Shown here in pieces: positions 6,564 through 13,238 of a stretch of DNA of 26,357 bases (position 1 is its first letter; every line of letters begins with the position of its first letter). Position numbers and translations under genes: made by a program. The notes beneath the pieces were generated by a model that saw only the letters and a list, made by a program, of their open reading frames with translations, searched no databases and was not told where the DNA came from. The DNA lies in contig JBILGM010000102.1 in assembly GCA_044351045.1 (NCBI GenBank), forward strand, positions 1-26,357, read 5' to 3'. Source of the stretch: UBA6136 sp044351045. GTDB taxonomy: Bacteria; Pseudomonadota; Gammaproteobacteria; Methylococcales; Methylococcaceae.

Positions 6564-9500
6564 ATGCCCGCTTTTATCGAAACCCAGTTCCCCATCGCCC
6601 GGCTGTCGGCCGAAGCCTACAAGGAGCGCAAGGCCGTTTCCGGACAAACTCTGACCGGACTTGGTAAATGGTGGGGCCGCAAGCCGCTGATCCTGGTGCG
6701 TGCGTCCATCCTCGGTATGCTGATGCCGGCCTCGGCCGATCCGAAAAGGGACAGGGAGATCTTCCTCAAGATCCTGACCATGGATGACGACGGCGCTTGG
6801 CAGCGTTGCAAGGGCGATATCCCGGCCGCCGCCTGGCGTGATGCGGCTCCGGCCGACCTCCGCGAGGAATACTTCGGCGCTCGCGGCTTCAAGCAGGGTG
6901 TCACCGAAGAGGAAAAAACCGAGGTCTGCCGCCAGATCTGGGCCGCACTGACCCCGGAAGGCCAGCAAAGGCTGGATAACCAGCGCCGCCGGCCCGTGCC
7001 CGACCGTGCCGAGTTCGACGCCCAGAGCTATGCCGAGCGCATCCGCCACTGCGAGCGACCGGAAAACGTCAAGGGGCCGACGGCCGACGCCTGGGGTGAG
7101 GTCAACGCACACCTGAATACCAGCGCCCGTTCACTGCCGGAACTGGTGGAACAGCTTGGAAAGCGCACGTTTGGTCACATCCCGCGCGTGGGGGACGCCT
7201 TCTGCGGCGGCGGATCGATTCCGTTCGAGGCGGCCCGCATAGGCTGCTCAGCCTTTGCCTCCGATCTCAACCCGGTAGCCGGGCTGCTGACCTGGGCGAG
7301 CCTCAATCTTCTGGGCGGCGGAGCCGAAGTGCAGGAAGAGGTAATACGGGCGCAGACTGAAGTACTGGCCGCTGCCGACAGGCAGATCACCGATTGGGGC
7401 ATCGAACATAATAATAGAGGCGAACGGGCAGACGCTTACGTTTACTGTATCGAGGTAAAACCAGAGGGTTCCGACTACTACATACCGCTGGCGCCCAGTT
7501 GGGTTATCTCGGAAAAGTACCGAATTGTAGTCACATGGGAGAGAGTGCCGGGTTCAGAACGCCTGCGGCCGGCTGTTCTGGCTGTCAGTGATAACGTATT
7601 CAAACTCTACAAGGATAAGAAGGGCGCTACGGTTGGCGACAGTCGCGTCATCGATCCTTTTGATGCTAGCCGTTCTTGGTCGGTAGAGGCTCTGCGTGGT
7701 CCGGGGGGGCTACGCCGCTGGACACATGACGATGTGGTGCCCCATCCCGATGACGTGTTTCAGGAACGGCTTTACTGCATTCGCTGGATCGATGCCGACG
7801 GCAATCGTCGGTATGCCGCACCCGACGAGGAAGATCTGGCCCGTGAATCCAAGGTACTCGAGCTGCTTCGCGAGCATTTCGCCGAGTGGCAGCGCGATGG
7901 TTTCATTCCATGCAAGGCTATCCCCTTGAGTGGGGATAAAACCGAAGAGCCGATTCGCACCCGCGGCTGGACCCAGTGGCATCAGCTTTTTACTCCCCGC
8001 CAACTGCTAGTTCATGGGATTCTATCCGGGCTGGGGTGTGGGGAAAATTCGATCAGCAATTCAAAAACTGTGAGGCTATCCTGTTTGTTAGCCCTCGGTG
8101 TAACGGCAAACTGGGATTCAAAATTATGCAGGTGGGATCCTTGGCTAACAACGTCGGGAGGAATAGGAGCAGTCCATGATGTCTTTTATAACCAAGCGCT
8201 GAACCCTGTATACAATTTCCCGAGTCGTGGGCTTAATGCTCTGAAAAATTATTGGGCGCGAGAAAATCGAGTTAATAATTTGGTTGGCTCCTCAAAAGTT
8301 CTCGCTTCCGACGCCCGCGACCTTCGTGAATCCTGCGACCTTTGGATAACAGATCCCCCCTACGCGGATGCTGTCAACTACCACGAACTTGCTGATTTCT
8401 TCTTAGCTTGGTACGACAAACAACTTGCTAAAGCTTTCCCCGAATGGATTCCCGACGCCCGTAGCGAGCTAGCGGTGCGCGGCGACGGCGAGGACTTCCG
8501 CCGCTCCATGGTCGAGATTTACCGCAACCTGGCCCGTCACATGCCGGACAACGGTTTGCAGATGGTCATGTTCACACACAAGAATCCAGCGGTCTGGGCC
8601 GACCTCGGCATGATTCTCTGGGCCGCCGGACTCAAGGCCACCGCCGCCTGGACCATCAGCACCGAGACCGATGCCGTCGGTATCAAGAAGGGCGATTACG
8701 TGCAGGGCACCGTTTGCCTGGTGCTGCGCAAGCGGGTCGGCGATGAGCCGGGCTTCCTCGACGAGGTATATCCCTTGGTGGAGGATGAGGTGAAACGGCA
8801 GATCGCCTCCATGCAGGCGCTGGATGAGGGCGATGAACCCAACTTCAACGATGCCGATTATCAACTTGCCGCGTATGCCGCCGCGCTCAAGGTGCTGACC
8901 CAGTACGCCACCCTCGATGGCAAGGACGTGGAGCACGAGGTGTTCGCCGTGCGCGCCCGCAACCAGAAGAGCGACTTCCAGGTGGTCATCGAACGCGCCT
9001 TGGGCATTGCCTGCGACACGCTGATCCCGCGTGGCCTCGATGCCGGCTGGCGCGAACTGTCGCTGGTGGAGCGCTACTATCTGCGCGCCCTGGACATCGA
9101 GAGCCGGGGCGAACGGCGCAAGGGGATGTACGAGGAGCTGGCGCGCGGCTTCGGCGTGACCGACATCAAGCCGCTGCTCAAGAGTGACAAGGCCAACGGC
9201 GCCCGCATGTACACCGCTAGCGGCCTGGGTACGACCCAGTTGGCCCAGCCCGACGGGACCGTTGCCGCGCCCGCCGGTCTGCCCGGTCGACGCGGACGCG
9301 CCGCCGCCAGTGGCCCGCACCCCTTCGCGGCGACACCGCTGCGCCACCTGCTGTTCGCCATCCGCGAAACCGCTGCTGCCGATAACAGTCCGGAGCCGGG
9401 TCGCCAGTACCTGCGCGACACCTTCGGCCAGGGCTACTGGGGCAAGCGCGAGGGCTTCGTCCACCTGCTCGACTGGCTGGCCGCGATCGGCCGTGCGGAG

Positions 9501-9575
9501 GGTATGGGCGAATGGGAGGACGACTCCGAAGCGGCCCGCATATTGGCCGGCCGGCTGAGGAATGATCAGGCGTGA
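6564..9575 (+). CDS. DUF1156 adenine-specific DNA methyltransferase-like protein
   Basis: This is a 1003-residue protein read from the ATG at 6564, 6 bases past the upstream stop. An in-frame ATG at 6447 lies inside the neighbouring gene and would add a meaningless tail. The N-terminal DUF1156 signature is IETQFPIARLSAEAYKER followed by WWGRKPL. The SAM-binding motif I is VGDAFCGGGS (209-218), followed by ASDLNP (233-238). The catalytic motif IV is DPPY (597-600). The order motif I, long insert, motif IV resembles alpha-class N6-adenine methylases, with the insert as target-recognition region. The zinc-ribbon cysteine pairs reported in some relatives (COG1743) are not evident. In DISARM-like systems the methylase marks host DNA as self. 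The middle of the gene is AT-richer than its ends (see findings). Confidence 0.85.
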   Translation: MPAFIETQFPIARLSAEAYKERKAVSGQTLTGLGKWWGRKPLILVRASILGMLMPASADPKRDREIFLKILTMDDDGAWQRCKGDIPAAAWRDAAPADLREEYFGARGFKQGVTEEEKTEVCRQIWAALTPEGQQRLDNQRRRPVPDRAEFDAQSYAERIRHCERPENVKGPTADAWGEVNAHLNTSARSLPELVEQLGKRTFGHIPRVGDAFCGGGSIPFEAARIGCSAFASDLNPVAGLLTWASLNLLGGGAEVQEEVIRAQTEVLAAADRQITDWGIEHNNRGERADAYVYCIEVKPEGSDYYIPLAPSWVISEKYRIVVTWERVPGSERLRPAVLAVSDNVFKLYKDKKGATVGDSRVIDPFDASRSWSVEALRGPGGLRRWTHDDVVPHPDDVFQERLYCIRWIDADGNRRYAAPDEEDLARESKVLELLREHFAEWQRDGFIPCKAIPLSGDKTEEPIRTRGWTQWHQLFTPRQLLVHGILSGLGCGENSISNSKTVRLSCLLALGVTANWDSKLCRWDPWLTTSGGIGAVHDVFYNQALNPVYNFPSRGLNALKNYWARENRVNNLVGSSKVLASDARDLRESCDLWITDPPYADAVNYHELADFFLAWYDKQLAKAFPEWIPDARSELAVRGDGEDFRRSMVEIYRNLARHMPDNGLQMVMFTHKNPAVWADLGMILWAAGLKATAAWTISTETDAVGIKKGDYVQGTVCLVLRKRVGDEPGFLDEVYPLVEDEVKRQIASMQALDEGDEPNFNDADYQLAAYAAALKVLTQYATLDGKDVEHEVFAVRARNQKSDFQVVIERALGIACDTLIPRGLDAGWRELSLVERYYLRALDIESRGERRKGMYEELARGFGVTDIKPLLKSDKANGARMYTASGLGTTQLAQPDGTVAAPAGLPGRRGRAAASGPHPFAATPLRHLLFAIRETAAADNSPEPGRQYLRDTFGQGYWGKREGFVHLLDWLAAIGRAEGMGEWEDDSEAARILAGRLRNDQA

Positions 9576-9609
9576 TGAAACACTTCCATCAGTTCAAAAG
9601 GTAAACGCC

Positions 9610-9864
9610 ATGACACAACTCACCCTTGAAATGCCCGAATCGGCTTTTGCCGCCCTGCATCAGGCGCCCAGCGAGTTTGCCCAGGAGATGCGGATCGCCG
9701 CTGCCGTCAAATGGTACGAGCTGGGCCGTTTCTCCCAGGGCCGCGCCGCTGAAATCGCGGGACTGACACGAGCCGGATTCATCGATGCGCTGTCGCGCTA
9801 CCAGGTCAGTCCCTTCCAATACACGGAAGCAGACCTCGCCGAAGAACTCCACGATGCGGATTGA
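9610..9864 (+). CDS. UPF0175 family antitoxin
   Basis: This 84-residue protein has the UPF0175 pattern: KWYELGRFSQGRAAEIAGLTRAGFIDAL (residues about 34-61) is a helix-turn-helix-like core, followed by a tail of the form SPFQYTEADLAEEL. UPF0175 proteins are the usual antitoxin partners of DUF3368 PIN proteins and are expected to bind DNA and repress their own promoter. The start at 9610 is chosen over 9562 because the earlier start would overlap the methylase end and add non-conserved residues. It overlaps the toxin start by 11 bases, giving a classic antitoxin-first pair. Confidence 0.8.
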   Translation: MTQLTLEMPESAFAALHQAPSEFAQEMRIAAAVKWYELGRFSQGRAAEIAGLTRAGFIDALSRYQVSPFQYTEADLAEELHDAD

Positions 9865-10411
9865 CCGCATTGTCATCAACGCGTCGCCGCTGATTACCCT
9901 ATTTCGCAGCGGCCAGGCCGATTTGTTGCCCCGTTTATTCACGCACATCGTTGTACCAGAGGCCGTATGGCAGGAAGTCGTCCTGGGTGGGCGGGAGGAC
10001 GCCGCCGCATGCCAGCTGGCCCGGCAGCCCTGGCCACTGCGAATAGACGTGGTCCCATCGCCGCGAGTCGCGGAATGGGGTCTAGGCGCTGGCGAAACCA
10101 GTGTCCTGAGTCATGCGCTGGCCAATCCGGGGCTGCGTGCCGTGATAGACGATAGGGACGCCAGACGCTGCGCCAAGACACTCAACATTCCGATTTTTGG
10201 CACGGGCGGACTGCTGGTGCTTGCCAAGCGTCGAGGCTTGCTTTCTTCGGTGAACGAGGGACTTGCCAAACTGCGTGGAGCCGGTCTTTGGTTGTCCGAC
10301 GATGTCGTCCGGTTGCTATTGATGCATGCCGGCGAGGCTGGGGATGCGGCAGACCTGCCGGCCATTTTGGACGAGGTCCCCAAACGCCCGCCACTGCCAG
10401 GCGACGAATAA
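9854..10411 (+). CDS. DUF3368 PIN-fold toxin-like protein
   Basis: This 185-residue protein belongs to the DUF3368 branch of the PIN superfamily. Visible signatures are IVINASPLITLFR at the N-terminus (the usual first Asp is replaced by Asn9), VPEAVWQEVV (Glu36/Glu41), GAGETSVL (Glu81), IDDRDARRCA (Asp99/Asp100) and FGTGGLLVLAKRRGLL. Replacement of the first acidic residue is typical of this family, so the loss is not evidence of decay. The product is a predicted RNase toxin restrained by the UPF0175 protein encoded just upstream. The next gene starts 15 bases later, which makes the pair an internal part of the defence operon rather than a separate insertion with its own ends. Confidence 0.8.
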   Translation: MRIDRIVINASPLITLFRSGQADLLPRLFTHIVVPEAVWQEVVLGGREDAAACQLARQPWPLRIDVVPSPRVAEWGLGAGETSVLSHALANPGLRAVIDDRDARRCAKTLNIPIFGTGGLLVLAKRRGLLSSVNEGLAKLRGAGLWLSDDVVRLLLMHAGEAGDAADLPAILDEVPKRPPLPGDE

Positions 10412-10426
10412 GCGGTTGACCCAACC

Positions 10427-13213
10427 ATGCTTAGCCGCCACTCCAGCCGTCGTAAGCGCCTTGACCAGTCTGTCCTGACGCAGCGCCTGGATGGCGCGGT
10501 GTCCTACGACCGCATCGCGGGCTATTTTCGTTCGAGCTTGTTCGAAGTCGCCGGGGAAGCCATCGCCAAGGTCAATGGTCCCGTCCGCATCGTCTGCAAC
10601 TCCGATCTCGACCCGCAGGATTTGATCACGGCTGCCGCCGCACTGCGCCGCAGTTGGTGCGCCGGCAAGCCGGAACTGGCTCCGCCGGCCGCCCTTCCTC
10701 GCTACCGCGCTCTGTATGACGCCCTGACCCAAGGACGGATGGAAGTGCGGGTATTACCTGACTCGGCCTTTGGCCTGATACACGGCAAGGCCGGCGTCGT
10801 GCGCCGTGCCGATGGCTCGGCCAGCGCCTTTCTCGGTAGCGTCAACGAGAGCGCCTCCGCCTGGCGGGTGAATTATGAACTGCTGTGGGAAGATGACGAC
10901 CCGTCCACGGTCGTCTGGGTGCAAGAAGAGTTCGACGCACTGTGGAACGACCCGCGTGCTGTGGATCTGGCTTGTTGCCCATTCATCGTTCAGGACGTTG
11001 AACGCATCCTGTTGCGTCGCGTCATCGAGCCGGCGGAGTTGCCAGCCATCGACGATCCCACCTCGGCTGCCGCCGCCGTCGCTGTGGAAACCCCTGTCTA
11101 CCGGCGTGAACAGGGCTTGTGGCCGCATCAGAAGTATTTTGCCCAGCTGGCGCTGGAGCGACATCGTCTGGGTGGCGCCCGCCTGGTTCTGGCCGATCAG
11201 GTGGGGTTGGGCAAAACCATCCAGCTGGCGATGGCGGCGCTGTTAATGGCGCTAGACGACCCGGAGAGTGGACCAATTTTGGTCCTGGCGCCGAAGCCGT
11301 TGTTGCAGCAATGGCAGGATGAATTGATGGAGCTGCTGGCTTTGCCATCGGCTCGTTGGAACGGACGCGCTTGGGTAGATGAGAATGATCTGGAGTACCC
11401 CGGCGACGGTGTTCGGTCGTTGGGAAAATGTCCGCGCCGTATCGGGTTAGTGTCTCAAGGGTTGGTGGTTCGCGGCTTGCCGGAGGCGCTAAACCAACTG
11501 TTGGGCCGGCGCTATACCTGTGTGATCGTCGATGAGGCGCACCGTGCCCGTCGCCGCAAGGTGCCCAAAGTGGATGCCGGTCCGGATGAAATCGACGAGC
11601 GCGCCGAACCCAACAAACTGATGGCTTTCCTGCGGGAGTTGGGACCGCGTACCAAAAGCCTGCTGTTGGCCACCGCCACGCCGGTCCAGTTGCACCCGGT
11701 GGAAGCTTGGGATCTGCTGCATACACTGTCCTTTGGTAACGATGGTGTGCTGGGTGGGCGAACCTTGACCAGTCCCTGGTATCAGGCCAGTCATTGCCTT
11801 GAGATCGCCACGGGGGATGTCGCAGTTCCCGTCGATGACCTGCGCGATGGCTGGGATTATCTGCGCGACCCGTTGCCCTCACGCGCCGAGGATGCCGCTT
11901 TTGATCGCGTCCGCCGGGGCCTCGATGCCGCCGACGCTCAGTGGCAGTTCAAGCCGGAGACGCTTGACCGGCTATCGCCCGCCATCCAGCGCGTGCAGAT
12001 CCAGAACAGGCTGCTCCCCCAATACGGCGAACGCTTCAATCCGCTATTGCGCTGCATTGTCCGTCGCACCCGGGCTTATCTGGAAGCTACCGTTAACCCC
12101 GCGACCGGGGAATACTTCCTGCCCAAGGTCACCGTGAAACTGTTCGGCGAGGATGACGAGGGCGCTCTGGTGCTGGGCAGTTATCTGCGCGATGCCTATG
12201 AGGAGGCGGAGAACTTTTCCCAATTGCTGCAGCAGCGGGTGAGAGGAGCGGGATTCTTCAAGACGCTGCTGTTGCGTCGCCTGGGCAGTTCGATGGAGGC
12301 CGGTCGCCGGACGATCGCGAAACTCCTGGGCGAAGAGCCGGACCTGCTCGATGACGAGGAAGAAGACGATGCCGAGGAGGAACTGATCGCCGCGCCGGGC
12401 CGGCCCGACTCAACCGTCAGCGATTTCAGGAATTTCACCCCGGCGGAATTGGCCTCTCTGGATCGATGCCTGAAATTGCTGCGCGAGGGCGACAACAATG
12501 ATCCGAAACTGGATGCGGTCATTGGATATCTGCTCGGCACCCTGCCGGGCATTGACCGCCGGTGGCTGGATCTGGGGTGCATTCTGTTCTCGCAGTATTA
12601 CGACACGGTGCGGTGGGTCGGCGACGAGCTGGCGAAACGCGAGGAATTCCGTGATCTGGATATTGGCCTGTACGCCGGCAGTAACCGCTCCGGCCTCTGG
12701 CGACAGGGCCGCTTCGAGCGCTGCGACCGAAACGACCTGAAGACCCGCGTGCGCGCCGGCGAATTGAAACTCCTGCTGGGTACCGATGCGGCTTCGGAGG
12801 GACTCAACTTGCAGCGGCTCGGTACCCTGATCAACATTGACCTGCCCTGGAACCCGACCCGCCTGGAACAGCGCAAGGGGCGCATCCAGCGCATCGGCCA
12901 GGCGCGCAGCGAAATCTGGATCGCCAATCTGCGCTATCGGGATTCCGTGGAGGACCGCGTCCATCAGGTGCTGGCCGATCGTCTGGAAGCGATCCACGGC
13001 CTGTTCGGCCAGATTCCCGACACCTTGGAGGATGTCTGGGTGCAGGTCGCGCTCCACGACAAACAGGCGGCTCATCAACTCATTGACCGTACCACGGCCA
13101 CCCGCAATCCCTTCGATGCCAAATACAGCAAGGTCGAGGATGCGGATTGGGAAACGTGCGCCTCGGTGTTGAATGCGGTGAGCGTGAAGGAAATGCTGTC
13201 AGCGGGGTGGTGA
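10427..13213 (+). CDS. phospholipase D-like/SNF2 helicase fusion, anti-phage type
   Basis: This 928-residue, two-part protein is the last gene of the operon. Residues 1 to about 200 form a phospholipase D-like nuclease domain: SYDRIAGYFRSSLFE at the start, HGKAG (His119, Lys121) as the half HKD motif, then GSVNESASAW and NYELLW. Residues about 230-900 form an SNF2/superfamily 2 translocase: Walker A DQVGLGKT (257-264), DEAH (369-372), TATP (416-419), GTDAASEGLNLQ (785-796) and QRKGRIQRIGQ (815-825). An acidic linker (EEEDDAEEE) lies near residue 650. DISARM carries a separate PLD protein (DrmC) and an SNF2 helicase (DrmD); here the two activities share one chain. The expected role is DNA translocation coupled to cleavage. 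All core helicase motifs are intact. Confidence 0.88.
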   Translation: MLSRHSSRRKRLDQSVLTQRLDGAVSYDRIAGYFRSSLFEVAGEAIAKVNGPVRIVCNSDLDPQDLITAAAALRRSWCAGKPELAPPAALPRYRALYDALTQGRMEVRVLPDSAFGLIHGKAGVVRRADGSASAFLGSVNESASAWRVNYELLWEDDDPSTVVWVQEEFDALWNDPRAVDLACCPFIVQDVERILLRRVIEPAELPAIDDPTSAAAAVAVETPVYRREQGLWPHQKYFAQLALERHRLGGARLVLADQVGLGKTIQLAMAALLMALDDPESGPILVLAPKPLLQQWQDELMELLALPSARWNGRAWVDENDLEYPGDGVRSLGKCPRRIGLVSQGLVVRGLPEALNQLLGRRYTCVIVDEAHRARRRKVPKVDAGPDEIDERAEPNKLMAFLRELGPRTKSLLLATATPVQLHPVEAWDLLHTLSFGNDGVLGGRTLTSPWYQASHCLEIATGDVAVPVDDLRDGWDYLRDPLPSRAEDAAFDRVRRGLDAADAQWQFKPETLDRLSPAIQRVQIQNRLLPQYGERFNPLLRCIVRRTRAYLEATVNPATGEYFLPKVTVKLFGEDDEGALVLGSYLRDAYEEAENFSQLLQQRVRGAGFFKTLLLRRLGSSMEAGRRTIAKLLGEEPDLLDDEEEDDAEEELIAAPGRPDSTVSDFRNFTPAELASLDRCLKLLREGDNNDPKLDAVIGYLLGTLPGIDRRWLDLGCILFSQYYDTVRWVGDELAKREEFRDLDIGLYAGSNRSGLWRQGRFERCDRNDLKTRVRAGELKLLLGTDAASEGLNLQRLGTLINIDLPWNPTRLEQRKGRIQRIGQARSEIWIANLRYRDSVEDRVHQVLADRLEAIHGLFGQIPDTLEDVWVQVALHDKQAAHQLIDRTTATRNPFDAKYSKVEDADWETCASVLNAVSVKEMLSAGW

Positions 13214-13238
13214 ATTCCCCTAACGCATAGTCTGAATT

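Noticed and set aside
8469..9464. 331-codon antisense open frame opposite the methylase gene
   Set aside because: It lies opposite a conserved protein domain, has a low-complexity Gly/Leu/Val/Ala composition and matches the pattern expected from GC-rich third positions on the other strand.
9863..9891. Loss of the first acidic residue in the DUF3368 protein as a sign of an inactive toxin
   Set aside because: Replacement of this residue is usual in DUF3368 and the remaining acidic positions are present.
2099..13213. Straight DISARM or BREX assignment of the defence operon
   Set aside because: No DUF1998 DrmB, no DrmA helicase, no BrxL, PglZ or BrxX-like gene is present. The gene set only partly overlaps these systems.
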